Positions 1-12,000 of a stretch of DNA of 64,000 bases are shown here, in pieces. Below the pieces are notes generated by a model. The model saw nothing but the letters and a program-made list of their open reading frames with translations. It made no database searches and had not been told where the DNA came from. Location of the stretch: NCBI GenBank assembly GCA_964019055.1, contig OZ025208.1:8872539-8936538 (forward strand), written 5' to 3'. The position numbers and the translations under genes were made by a program. The DNA comes from Anthopleura xanthogrammica (Eukaryota; Cnidaria; Anthozoa; Actiniaria; Actiniidae). The stretch's first letter is position 1. Every line of letters begins with the position of its first letter.

Positions 1-271
1 TCTTCCTTCCCTCCATGCACTGTGCGTTGAATCTACGCATTTATTTTTTCTATGGTGTGGGATAAAATGATTATACAATGAATACCATTGTATAACTTGT
101 ATATACACATATCGTCGTTGAAACTATAATTTGTAACTGGTATTATGTTTAAGATAAGTGACTATGTTCATTTTTGTCAAGAAAATAAAAATAAAATAAA
201 ATAAAGAAAAACCCTGAGGAAGAAGGTGCTCAGCCTTGTTTGGCGTTTTATCCAGGAGATAAGCTACTTAC

Positions 272-1341
272 AGCTGGAGCCAAGCATCCAAGATCGTACT
301 TGCGTTCATCAACAAGACAACTGAAAGAGAGAAAAAAACCCAACTGAAACCCAACATTTAGATAACAAACGCGCTTTTTGATAGCAGTATCGCACTGAAA
401 CTAAAAGAAAAGAAAAAGAAGGAGAAGAGAGAGAAAGAAGTAAATTAGGTAGAAGTGCCAGATGGAGTACTATACACACGAGGTGTTTTTGTATTAATGT
501 GAAAACGGTCAAGATTTTCAAGGTTTCCATGGCCATTTAGTAAGTCGATAGCGTGCTTTGTCAGTTTCACACTCGTTGATTGTAATGAGGAACTGAGAAA
601 AAAGGGAGGAAAAACTGAAGGCAAAAAGAACATGAATTCAATTAAAAAGTCAGTAGTAGAATTGATACAATTATTAAGTTATCTTCGATAAGCAGTGGTA
701 AGTAGTGACTAGTACAATGATAATTTTGTTGAAGATGGAAGTTTTTCTACCGAAAAACATTGTCCCAGTTTTTCACTCGCGTTCCGGTCCCTGGTCCTGC
801 GTCTCAGTCCCGGTTTTATGTGGTTCCGCGCGAGGCAATTTGTGGTCGTAAACCCGTTAAGTTCCCACTTTCTTTACGAGATCCAAATTGGTGAACTGAT
901 TCCGATCCTTGCATAAAAACCACTGAGTCACACCCCAATTCTATTGTTTTATGTAGATTTTGAGGTCCAGGGTAAGACCTTCAAAGCAGCGGCTTTCATT
1001 ATCAGCAGGGGAGTGCAGGGCTGAATTCAAAATCTGGGCAAGGTTTTGAATTTGAAATTCGGTCTTGAATTTCAATGGAAGCCTTCGCCTATAGTTTGAA
1101 CCTTTATATGGAAGCCTATGTAAATGTGTTGAATTCGGTCAGGCAATAAAGTGAGAGTTACATACTGAGAATGGAGGCTATATTTAGTCATATATCATGG
1201 CCCCCACGCGAATACTATCAGCTCACCGGGGCTCACTCAGCTCTGTCTGAGCCAAACATGTTTGTATTTATACATATGAGGCTATATTTAACGCTATATT
1301 TAAAGATTTTGAGTAGTTAACACTTACTTTAGAACGCTCAT
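272..1341 (-). CDS. STRA6: STRA6-like gene A, 5' end (coding exons 1-2)
   Basis: This is the start of a STRA6-type multi-pass receptor gene that continues off the left edge. Coding exon 1 is 1341-1328 (MSVL plus two bases), followed by a GTAAGT donor. Exon 2 is 320-272, begins after a CAG acceptor, reads CLVDERKYDLGCLAPA and ends at a GTAAGT donor. Phases match gene B, where the next exon begins a membrane segment. The ATG lies in the 3' part of a longer transcribed exon, because an in-frame TAA sits 12 codons upstream of it. Exon 3 onward is outside the window, so function cannot be judged. Its near-identical partner is gene C at 48987-50058. Confidence 0.75.
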
Positions 1342-3168
1342 GTTGGTCGAGAGTGAAGGCTGCGTGTAGAGGTTTTACCTTCGGCTCTTTTCCTTGTAGT
1401 ATTCCTCGTATCAGTTGGTGTCTAGAAGTTGTTGATAAGATGTTTTCAGTTTGAAATATTACAAACGGCAGCTCTAGCATAAAAAAAATTCTTACATGTA
1501 AGGAAAATAACTTCGCTGAGAGCGTTAATATTGCTCAGTTGCTGACTTAATCTAATTAAACCAAATATTATTGGTTTTGACACTGTGCTGAGATGAAAGC
1601 TTTAAATGTTACCACTTGTGAGAAAATGATTTCTTATTGGAAAGTAACTACGTATACATGTCAGTTTAGCCAACCCAATAAACTTAACTTTACAGTGCAA
1701 ATTTTCAGTTCGTATCTGCGTTCCTTAATGGAATATCTTTTCTACCAAGTACAAGTGGACCAGACGGACTTTTGAATTCCTTCCATCAAATTGTGAATAA
1801 ATTTTGTATAAATAATTCTGAATAAATTTCACATGTCAACATTTCAGTCCTTGAGCAGATTACATAAATGATATTTTCTCCAAAAGATCTCGTTTTCCGC
1901 CTACGATTTTGATTCGTGATTCCTAAATTTCTATTTATAAAGGAATTTGATAAATGAAGAATCAAACATCGATTGGACATTGGGCTGGAATAACATTCGA
2001 TATTTTTATTTGGAATTCCCTTTCATTTTTACATAAAAAGCAATATTGATCTTTTGGCCACAACTCTTTTGAAAACTTATTATGATATTCCGCATGAGGT
2101 AGAGGTAGGGGGAGGGGAGGGGTAGGGGGGATTTGAGGAATCAAATGTTTTTTCAGGCCCGTAGCGTGCTTTCAGAGAGGGGGATGCGTTTGTGATCATG
2201 AACCCTACGGGCCTGTTTTTAGACAACTGGAGTGGGAAATCAACTAAAAATTGACAGGTATCATAGGGGGATTACTACGTAGCAACCACTAGAAAGGGGG
2301 ATCATAAAAAAAGGTATTGCTTTTTGGGGGGATATTATCAGGTAAACTTGATGATGTAACAAAAATAATCTGAACTTTTGCAAGACAATTTGAAGGCCTG
2401 AAAAAGTGGAAAGATGAAACTTGCAGGCTAGGAGAAATTAAAGCAGCCTACTTCCTGGCTTTTGCTCCTAAACCAAAGCACACAGGTTCATATTTTTGTT
2501 TCGAATTTGAATAAACTTTCTACAAAAACATATTCTTAAAAATTGCCTAAACTGTGATTTCAAGTCATCAAAAACACGAACGTGAATTGCAAGAACGAAA
2601 TCTACAACCACCACAGGTAGTTCGAAACATCCCTGGATGATTCACGATCTTTGGTGACTGTTTCCCACAAGCTACACTAATACATCCAGGTTTTGAGGAG
2701 AAACTACAATGAAATTACACAAATAAACAAAAACAGTTGCACGAAGCCGGCCGCGATTACCGTTTACGTTTATCGCATGCCAAAGGAAGCCCGCGCTAAA
2801 GCCCGTTTTGAGCAGCGCATGCGCAGACAAACTTCTCAGCTGCTGTGCTCGACTAGAAGACCGAATAACGAAGTTTCGTCTTGGAATTCATATTGCGTGA
2901 TATTACTCATTCCCTTTGTTTCATTAGTCACGCCATAGACAAGCCATTGACAGACGTGCATGAAACTCACAAAACATTAAGCATTGGAGATAACCGATTT
3001 AAGCCTTTTAAAAATATGCATCGGATTCAAGATGCGTCTAAACATGCAGTTTTCGAAAATAGGCATGTTGGGATTTTGCCTTTTACTTTCTAAACAAAAA
3101 GATTATCTATGGAGTGGAAGTTCCCTCACCTCACGGTGGCTGTTTCTTGCTCATTGCAAAATGCTTAA
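1342..3168. other. Intergenic spacer upstream of gene A
   Basis: No coding exon was recognised. The stretch holds AT-rich sequence, a G-rich purine tract near 2100-2131 and a possible small hAT-like MITE at about 2155-2402 (outer ends CAGGCCCGTAG and GGCCTG, no clear TSD). A GC-richer patch at about 2745-2830 could be promoter-like. A 60-codon plus-strand frame at 1593-1775 is preserved at 54984-55166 only because both lie in the duplication. It has no recognisable domain. Confidence 0.4.
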
Positions 3169-3594
3169 TCATTTTGTCTTCTTCTGATTCAGCACCTTTG
3201 ATATCCTTTGTAGTTCCCTAGAATAATCACCCAGATTATGGTTTGCCTGGTCTGCTATGATGACATTAAAAAGCTTAGAGCATAAATGATAATAATGATC
3301 TAAAATAGGTGTAATACTCAACTCCTGGGCTTCTGCAGAAATGCCCGAAGTAATAAGACATACACCCCTTTTCTCTAAGCGTGCAAGCTCGTTCCTCAAA
3401 TACTGTGGAAGTGGATGATAAAAATAACATATACAGTGGAGTCACGTTACATCAAACCTCCTCAGGACAAGAAAAACGTTCGAAATAACTTGTAGGGTTG
3501 GAGATATACAAGTAAAATTATAATGACCTTACATATGTTCCACAATATTTACTCGCCTCACCTCTTTAGTGTCTCTTCTTGCATGACTCGGCAT
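3169..3594 (-). CDS. Small two-exon gene of unknown function
   Basis: Exon 1 (3594-3562) follows a CTCACAG acceptor, starts with ATG and encodes MPSHARRDTKE, ending at GAG|GTGAGG. Exon 2 (3402-3169) follows a CTTCCACAG acceptor, continues in the same phase (YLRNELARLEKRGVCLITSG at its start) and ends in TGA. The joined product is 88 residues, mostly helical-looking, with no family I recognise. Because exon 1 begins right at an acceptor, a 5' non-coding exon is likely upstream. A 795-bp MITE sits just upstream (3616-4410). In the duplicated copy, exon 1 survives (58035-58067) but about 200 bp of exon 2 and intron is missing. That this is an expressed gene is inference from splice signals and phase. 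Confidence 0.45.
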
Positions 3595-3615
3595 CTGTGA
3601 GAGGAATTTGTTAGG

Positions 3616-4410
3616 CATCGCCAGAAATTCCGAACGGACATGCGCAGTTAAAGTCATGATACTTATAAAATTCAGGGCTCAAATATGGTGGGAAAAGTAT
3701 TGAGAAATTTCGATAAAGTAAAATATTTTAATTTTAACTGGATAAATAAGCCAGCCCGAACCTCAAATACAATAAAGTGTATTCGAACTTTCATTTGATC
3801 TCAATTTAATTCCGTTGGTGATAGTTTTCAGCTCGGTAATTACATTTTAATGCCAAGGACTATATTAGTCAGACATTACAGTGGATTATCATAAGAATAC
3901 CTGAACCTAGTCTCACATCTTCGGCTCTCAGCTCAAAATAGTCAAACACTTTTTCCTTCCCGAACTTCCAATCGATTGAGGAAGTATGTCTTGAGCATTT
4001 CACGAAATTTCAGAAGAAAGAATTAAATTTTCGTCTCGGTTTTACGAGGTGAAGTTTAGCATTAACAGGGCTTCCATTTCTGCCTCCATCTTGAGATGTA
4101 ACTTGACTTTGGAGTACAAGATGAAGCGCATTTTCACACTGAACTCTTCTAAAAGTTGTTTATTCCATTTATTCAATCTTGTTTAAAATCTTGGGTAAAA
4201 TATCAACTGTGGAAGTGCTATTTAATGCCAAATAAAACCCTTTTTCTTGTCGAGACGCTATTATTATCGCAACGTTCCGGAAAGGTAAACATTCAATTGT
4301 CACATTCACAATAGCCCAATCACAATCGAATCTACACAATTGCTTGATTGACAGGGTAAAAATGATGAATAATAAGCTCCGCCCAAAATGGTTCAGAATT
4401 TCTGGCGATG
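3616..4410. mobile_element. 795-bp MITE with CATCGCCAGAAATTC ends
   Basis: The ends are CATCGCCAGAAATTC and GAATTTCTGGCGATG in inverted orientation. A second copy, reversed and highly similar, lies at 43077-43872 inside the Helentron. The duplicated locus near 58094 reads straight through (GTTAGG then TCTTTCCC) and so is the empty site; comparison shows no obvious target-site duplication. No coding capacity was seen. A related element with CATTGCCAGAAATA ends is at 7570-8437. Confidence 0.75.
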
Positions 4411-4509
4411 TCTCTCCCTTGATTCTAGAGTTTCGATCTCTGGTTTTCTTCTGTCGGTAAGACCTAACAAGCTAAACTTCAATTCCATTTGTGAGTTAGA
4501 CGTGCCCTG

Positions 4510-4852
4510 GCTGACACTAGAGAAAAACGTTTGCGCATACGTGCCTTTCAGCACGCTTTCCAAGAATTTACAAGAGTTTTAGTGAGAAAGTAAATGCTTG
4601 TTTTTTCCAAGTATACAAAAAGTTTCGCGGGTATACTTTTGTGAGACCAAGATACTGTATTAATAAAGACAATATGAAAAAAATTAGCCTTAAGTTTTAA
4701 GAACTGACTTTAAGTTTTGGCATTTTGTAAAGACTATTCTTCAGGCAAGTGTGAAAGTCAGATTTGCATATTTTTACAATAGCACGAAGACGCTTTTGAC
4801 TAATTTGCATACGAACTTAGAGCATGCGCAGACGTTTCTCACGCGTGTCGCT
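4510..4852. mobile_element. 343-bp MITE-like insertion
   Basis: This segment is absent from the duplicate near 58187, where CCCTG is followed directly by ACTTTGATC. Here CTG occurs on both sides, which fits a 3-bp target duplication. The ends are imperfect inverted repeats (left GAAAAACGTTTGCGCATAC, right complement GAGAAACGTCTGCGCATGC). No open frame of note. Confidence 0.5.
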
Positions 4853-5795
4853 CTGACTTTGATCAGGCTATAGTTAACTTTGTTTTAAGGTAAAGTAAAG
4901 ATTAAATTTGTAGGTTGAATGTAAATTGTACATGTACATATAACAATAGTTTCTTTGTATACGAATGTGTTACAAACTTATGCTTTGCAGAAAAGACAAT
5001 ATGAATGAACCTGAAATTGATGGATTCACATCATTTTAATTACGTAATGAAACATAACACAAGTTATACCTCTATTAATAAGGACTTGTCACAAGAGACA
5101 CCTTGAAGCTACTCTTAAGACTTTATAATATACAGCTGTTTCGTGAAAGGTTGGTGAAGGTTTTGTTGCTTGTTGCATAGGAAGCCCGAAATGCAGTATC
5201 AGTGATATGTAAATTCAAGCAGCGAAAGGTAACAAAAAGTGGTAAGTAAGTTGTAGGTGTTACGTTTTTTGATAAGGAGGAAAACCACCAAAGGCAAGCT
5301 GGAACACGCTATAAATATTTAAACAGACATAAAACTAACTAATTAGGTTTTCGCTTTACTTTTGAGATTTCAAAGTTATTATATATGTATTTCATCTAAA
5401 CAAGTTTCTCATTGTTTTCCCCGTTAATCCTGGATAACTCAAATATGGATGCTGCTTTGCCTGAAGCTCGTTTACTGGGCAAGGTAATAAGTTCAGAAAG
5501 ACCGCACCGTCACACCACGCTGCCTATATAAACTCCCCAGAAGGGGGGGGGGGGGGGGGGGTAAACGGAACGACTCCGGGAAATACCCCCTTTTAAATGC
5601 CCGTATGATGCACTTACATAACAATCTTATCAATCCTAGTAGATAAATACAAGACAAACAGATTAGCCGGGAAAACATAAAATTCCTGTTTGCGAACAAA
5701 TATTTTATATTTCGTTCAAACTTGATCTAACCCTATATTTGCCTATCTACTTTCTTACTTCCCTATAAGTGAGTACTAGTACACATCCAAACTCT
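4853..5795. other. 3' flank of gene B
   Basis: This non-coding stretch is shared almost unchanged with 58187-59123. It contains a G19 homopolymer at 5543-5561 (G14 in the other copy, 58876-58889). A plus-strand ATG followed by 13 codons and a GTAATA donor-like site at 5445-5483 was seen, but no partner exon was found. Confidence 0.4.
5543..5561 (+). repeat. Poly-G run
   Basis: Nineteen consecutive G. The duplicate copy has fourteen (58876-58889), so the tract is length-variable or poorly resolved in the assembly. Confidence 0.95.
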
Positions 5796-6004
5796 TCAAG
5801 TGCTCTGCTGGGGGGAATCCTCTTCCAATTTGATTGCAGACATCTCAAGCTGCACGTCGTTTGTAAAAGACAACGGAACACCAGGATGAACACCTTGTTT
5901 ACGATCGCGCACGAGGCTAGGGTTGCGCATGAGCCGAACGGCAAGAAACCAGCGGTTCAAAGCCCTAGTCGACACACGAGGCCTGTTAGTGACGGTTGTT
6001 GGAC
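5796..6004 (-). CDS. STRA6: Gene B terminal exon 20
   Basis: Acceptor CTTCAG precedes 6004; the exon is 209 nt with 69 codons after the split glycine, ending in TGA at 5796. It encodes the cytosolic tail: GPTTVTNRPRVSTRALNRW, then FLAVRLMRNPSLVRDRK, then an acidic end (KLEEDSPQQST). An identical exon belongs to gene D at 59124-59332, and its first two thirds recur in the chimeric exon at 9039-9230. Confidence 0.85.
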
Positions 6005-9000
6005 CTGAAGACAAAATCGAGGAATGAAATAAAAGTAAAATTTCAAGCATAGAATTGTTATTAATTCGATTTCCTAGTAGGGCTGATAAAATATGAAAAA
6101 AAAGGAGTCGCAACGCGTTCTAAGCTATCTATCTTGGTTAACTTTTATAGTTATTATAGATAGCTTGTGTCTCAATTTAGGTTAAGTTATAATTCTTTGT
6201 AAATGTAATGTAATAACAAAAAATGACACTAAATAAATAAATGTATGCATGTATGTATGTATGTATGTATGTATGTATGTATGTATGTATGTATGTATGT
6301 ATGTATGTATGTATGTATGTATGTATGTATGTATGTATGTATGTATGTATGTATGTATGTATGTATGTATGTATGTATGTATGTATGTATGTATGTATGT
6401 ATGTATGTATGTATGTATGTATTCTATCATAACAGTTTACAATATTAGTACTTCAGTAAGCTCACAGCTGCGAGCTTCACGCTCATTTGTTCTTGTTTGC
6501 ATCAATCAAAAATAATTAGTCGGTAACTTTAATTTTTTTTTGGATGGAAACCATGAAAAAACAAATTGCAGAGCGGAACTCACAACTTCCAAGTTCAAGT
6601 AAATTGAAACAAGACGCTGGTGGCAGCGTGCACTGGGTTACCTGGAGGGGGTGGGACCAGGGGCAGGGGGGAGGGTGAGTGTCCTAGGGCGCCCTTGACC
6701 CACCCTTTGTGGAAAAAAAGTGATCAATTATAAAATAAGCTGGACTGTAATTTGGTTTTTAATATTTCTGATGTATCGTAATGTCGAGGCCCTCGTTTTC
6801 TTTTTTCGTCGTTTTTCAAAAGATAGTCAGAGACTGCCTACTATAAATGTACAGTGAAAGCCATTTTGGAAAAAAAAATTAAATCAAAAACTAAATCTTC
6901 GAAAATACCTTTTTAGGTGAAGTCCAACTTCTATATCCTTCCGATTCCAGTCCGAGTTTTATCATACGGAATTAAGTCGCAGACAGAAAGTCGGCAAAGC
7001 GAGCTGACGGAGACACGTTTGCTCGAGGTCAGCATTATTTGTTTACTACATGAATCCTTCGTTTAGAACGGTAAGACGAGCAAATAATTGCTCAAAACTA
7101 CCCTCAGAATTGCTTTACATCTTACAAATTTCTATGTTCGTATATATTTGTAAATCAATCGACAGTTCGTAAATGTTTGACGAGTGAGCCGCGAGTTGAA
7201 TGACTTTATAAGAGATCGATCTGAGAATCAAAATACATGCGTTCGATTTAACAATATTTCTCATTACTCTTCAGTTCCTAATATCAAAATGAAAGCCCCA
7301 ATAAACTTCTTTGTACCTCATGTTTATTTGAAGTAGTCTTGTTGAGTCAAACCATTAAATAAAGCATCCGAAAATCGTGTCGGTAAAACTCGAATGAAGT
7401 CAGGACATCCCATCGGTTTGATTTAGCTTGGAGCGCGTAGAAATTCTTTAACACAAGAATTAAATATTGGCCTTGGCTAGCTTTTTCCTTTTGTACTGAT
7501 ACTACAGATAATACAGCTTTAAATAGCTGAGTCAAAGCACGAGCAGTTAATCAAAGTTAGCCATTTGTCCATTGCCAGAAATATGGGACATGAGCCTGCT
7601 TATACATGCGCAATGATGCGTTTCAGCTTACAAAATAGCCGCGGAGTCTTATAGGAAATGTATGGGGAATATAGAGCTTCCTCTATTTACGGCGAATAGG
7701 GTTTTATTTCCTCTGAGCTCCACATCGCGACAAACAACCCACCCTACAAGCTACTAAATAAGCGTAAAATGATCATTGAATCATGCGACATATTGGTTCC
7801 CGGACTACTTGCCTTCGAAAGGCTTCGAAAGCTCTAGATTCCATACATCGTCTATAAATCTGGCCACACTTGACCCCAAAATCGTCTTATTTGAGCTCGA
7901 AAAAATTTAAAAGTAAAAGAGCTCCACCTCGATATCACCAAACGAGTGTTTAATAAATCCAAAACCGCTCAAAATAGACAGCATGCCTTCAGAATGTAGG
8001 TTCCCAAGAAGCTTGAAGTTAGGTTAAATTTTAAGCGATTCGACGCGTTGTTAGCTCGTAGTTTTCAGTTAAAAATGACAAGAAACCACAGAGAACTGCT
8101 CCAAACAGCTTCAAAACCCCCTAAATATCGCCATTTTGTTTTTACAAGCTCCTATTGACTGCTGAGATACAATAAGGAAGCTTAAAGTAACGATTTACGT
8201 TTGAAACTTGTTTCTTGTCCTTCATGGGCTTCCTGTGGTGAGGCTTATCAACAGAAAAATAATAGTTGTTCTTTTGATTGTCAAGTAACTATTTTTTGGC
8301 AAGAATTGTTTTACTAACATCATAGTTGAATATAAATATGTGCTTGGAAACCATGTAGTTATATTTTTCCTCTAGAAAACCACTTCATTTTCATTCATGC
8401 GTAACACCGCTGACAATGTCCAATATTTCTGGCAATGCGTGAGCAATGAAAATTCTTCAGAATTCCTGGCTCGATTAGAATTATCCTTGTTTACGAATAA
8501 ATTAAAATTTCTGACTCGGATCACTCTTTAATTACAGCAGTCAACGAAATAGAGCATGCGTAGACATTAATTTATGTCACGTGATAAGCTAGCTCCGCCC
8601 TCTGTTAATTACTTAGCAACGTAGTGGCATTGATTGACAGGTGACACATGTTAATTAATCGGATTCATAGATGGGAACCCTGTAGCAGACGCCCGCTAAG
8701 GACTTTGGGTAAGGCCGCAATGACCCTCTGGGTAGTATTGTGCAACTTTGCCATTTTGTCGCATAATGAAAAAAAAAAAAAAAAAAAAAGAAGGTATTTT
8801 ATGACTGGTTTACCACAGGTAACCCAGTAATTCAAGCCCCCTAAGAAACACATTAACGATTGGATGAAAATAACTGTAGGAAAAGGTACCCAATCATTAA
8901 ATCCAGCGCTAAACAACTAGACAACCAAAAATTGGTGGTCACATATCAAACCTGTTTGACAGAGGCACCAGCAGTGAAAATGTGGTATTATTCCATTAGC

Positions 9001-12000
9001 TGCAGCAATTCAATGCAATTTATGTTATATTGAAGTACCTGTTTTCCTTCTGCGAACTACTTCGGATAGTAACAGACGGAAGAAACGCATAACAGACAAC
9101 AAAGAACCAGGATGAACACCTTGTTTACGATCGCGCACGAGCCTAGGGTTGCGCGTGAGCTGAACGGCAAGAAACCAGTGGTTCAAAGCCCTAGTCGACA
9201 CAAGAGGCCTGTTAGTGACGGTTGTTGGACCTGAAGACAAAATCGAGGAATGAAATAAAAGTAAAATTTCAAGCATAGAATTGTTATTAATTCGATTTCC
9301 TAGTAGGGCTGATAAAATATGAAAAAAAAGGAGTCGCAACGCGTTCTAAGCTATCTATCTTGGTTAACTTTTATAGTTATTATAGATAGCTTGTGTCTCA
9401 ATATAATTCTTTGTTAATGTAATGTAATAACAAAAAATGACACTAACATCAATGTAGGTAGGTAGGTAGGTAGGTGGGTGGGTGGGTGGGTAGGTAGGTA
9501 GGTAGGTAGGTAGGTAGGTAGGTAGGTATTCTATCATAACAGTTTACAATATTAGTACTTCAGTTAGCTCACAGCTGCGAGCTTCACGCTCATTTGTTCT
9601 TTTTTGCATCAATCAAAAATAATTAGTCGGTAACTTTAATTTTTTTTGGATGGAAACCATGAAAAAACAAATTGCAGAGAGAAACTCACAACTTCCAAGT
9701 TCAAGTAAATAGAAATTAAAGCCCCCTAAGAAATACATTAAGAGCGACTGTCCGTAAATGCCGAGAATCGTACGACAGTTTGGAAAATCCGAAATTCTTT
9801 TTATTTTACCCAAAGAACACCTTTGGTGATTTGGTTTCAAAAATATAATTGAAAAGTCCAAGCGGCTTTTATTTTTCGAGAAATCATGAAAAGATGAATT
9901 TTTGGGATTTCAGCTGTCAGCTCACCTCCGCAGACCGGTCAAAATACAGGTTTTTGAAGCGTTCGCAACGATTATCCTTTTCTTTTATTACAACCATTTT
10001 GTTACAGAAACAAAATCCAACCTTATACTTTCTAATGCAAGTAAAAAATCCTTTTATTTCAAAAATTTTAAAGGCATTTTGAGCTTACAAAGAGATGTCA
10101 TTTACGGCTTCGGGGCTTCGGGTGAATTTTCGTCAACTTCGATGTGTCCAAATGGCCCGTGGTACATAAAGAATTACTAAAAAAATACAACCATCTTGAA
10201 GACCAATCATTGGTCTTTAACATACTAAAAAATATCAGGCGGCACGTAAAGCGTCTTCAAGATGGTTGTATTTGTTTAGTAATTCTTTAAGTTGACGAAA
10301 ATTCACCCGAAGCCTCGAAGCCGTAAATGACATCTCTTTGTAAGCTCAAAATGCCTTTAAAATTTTTGAAATAAAAGGATTTTTTACTTGCATTAGAAAG
10401 TATAAGGATGGATTTTGTTTCTGTAAAAAAATGGTTGTAATAAAAGAAAAGGATAATCGTTGCGAACGCTTCAAAAACCTGTATTTTGACCGGTCTGCGG
10501 AGGTGAGCTGACGGCTGAAATCCCAAAAATTCATCTTTTCGTGATTTCTCGAAAAATAAAACCCGCTTGAACTTTTCAATTTATTTTTGAAAACAACTCA
10601 CCAAAGGTGTTCTTTGGGTAAAATAAAAAGAATTTCGGATTTTCCAAACTGTCTTACGATTCCGGCATTTACGGACAGTCGCTCTTAATGATTGGATGAA
10701 AATAACTAATTACAAAATGACAACTAGTCTTCTCGTAATTATATTTCTCATAAAACTATATGCCCAAAAGAATATATGAAAATAACTGTAGGAAAAGGTA
10801 CCCAATCATTAAATTTAGCGCGAAACAACTAGACAACCAAAAGTTGGTGGTCACATATCAAACCTGTTTGACAGAGGCACAAGCAATGAAAGTGAAGCAA
10901 AAAGTGATGAGGATTATCCTGGTATTATTCCATTAGCTGCAGCAATTCAATGCAATTTATGTTTATATTGAAATACCTGTTTCTCTTCTGCGAACTCCTT
11001 CGAGTAGCAACTGACAGAAGCAAAGCATAACAGGGTGTTTGAAAGCCACAAGTACACTGAGGAATCCAATGTAGGCCATGTATGCTAGGAAAAACATAAA
11101 ACTATTAAACACACTGGAATAAAAACTTATTGGTGTGTGTGCAATGAATGACACGTTATTCCCGTAAGAAGTAGTAGTAATGGTATTCCCACCATGGATT
11201 CTGCACATAATCCATCAGGCTATACTTTAGTCTTAAGAGTATCCTCGAAGCGGTTAGGAGCAGATAGTACTGTAGCACGGTAGTACTGTGCTGGTGTACG
11301 GTGGGTTGACCGCGGTCTGCAGCCTCCTTAGTCCTATCGAAAGACCAAGGGACGGATTGTGATCTGAATATCTTTATATGAAACGATATGGTATGGTTAT
11401 GTAACACATCACTGCGGGCTTGGGTTTGCGCAATTTATATTAGGTCTCGCAACCTTGGATTAAAGGCTATTTTATTTATCTATGAATGGAGCCGTGTATT
11501 ATTAGAATACCTCTGTCGAATCTACGATATCCCTTCATCATGGTGGTACGATCTACTCGTGGCAAGAATACCGACCCGAGCACTGCTCCTTTCACAATAC
11601 GAAACAAGCCCGACCATAAGCCGACCAGGATGTTGAAGAAGAAGAAGAAATACGACATAATGCCGAACATACGCCTGAAAAACGCAATCAAAAAATGTAT
11701 TGGTGCTTTTCGAAAGAAGGGTAAAAATATTGAAAATGAACATTGCCGAAAGTGATCAGTAAAGTAGTAGAAAGAAATGTGAAGGGTAAGTTGGCAAGTT
11801 GTGATAATAATTACCATTGCTCTTGCCCTTTCCCTAGCCAATGCCATTGCCATTATCATTACCATTCATTTACAACCATCACCATCAATACTCCCACCAC
11901 ATCAATACCACTATATAAGTACTATACTATGACAACTAGCAAAACCGAAAAAAAAAAATTTACCTGTTGTCGATAGTGATCGAGATATCTAGGTAAGTGT

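Larger units (their letters stand above)
1..7112. repeat. Segmental duplication, left copy
   Basis: Positions 1-1478 match 48716-50195, and 1489-7112 match 54880-60400, at high identity apart from discrete insertions and deletions. The unit runs from STRA6-like exons 2 and 1 of one gene, across the intergenic spacer, to the terminal exon of the next gene. Differences from the other copy are extra sequence here at 3227-3427, 3616-4410 and 4510-4852, and extra sequence there at 50196-54879 and 55423-56687. The copies share microsatellites and homopolymers of different lengths. The sequence shows the duplication directly; that it is recent is inferred from the similarity. Confidence 0.9.
6005..9038. 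other. Gene B last intron: microsatellite and MITE content
   Basis: No coding exon was recognised. It contains the ATGT array (6241-6422), sequence shared with 59333-60400 up to 7112, a MITE at 7570-8437, an A19 run at 8769-8787 and, from about 8831, a copy of the sequence downstream of exon 19 (compare 10686-10976). The part from 7113 onward has no counterpart in gene D. Confidence 0.5.

Noticed and set aside
1268..1480. 70-codon minus-strand frame containing HQLIRGILQGKEPKVKPLHA upstream of gene A's start, also seen in gene C.
   Set aside because: It looked like an upstream coding exon, but in gene B a 10-nt insertion breaks the frame, and joining it to exon 2 gives an immediate stop. It is better explained as 5' UTR.
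1593..1775. 60-codon plus frame preserved at 54984-55166.
   Set aside because: Preserved because the whole region is duplicated; no domain, no splice signals and no codon-level constraint visible.
2155..2402. hAT-like MITE with CAGGCCCGTAG end.
   Set aside because: Ends resemble hAT termini, but no 8-bp target duplication could be read, so it was not listed as a mobile element.
5445..5483. Plus-strand ATG plus 13 codons (MDAALPEARLLGK) followed by a GTAATA donor-like site, also in the duplicate.
   Set aside because: No acceptor or partner exon was found downstream on the plus strand. It might be a first exon, but support is too thin.
9849..10579. Matching 77-79-codon frames on both strands.
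   Set aside because: They are the two arms of one inverted repeat and carry no domain.
11476..11865. 129-codon minus frame read as one ORF.
   Set aside because: Only 11511-11674 is exon 18; the rest is intron read-through past the acceptor at 11675.
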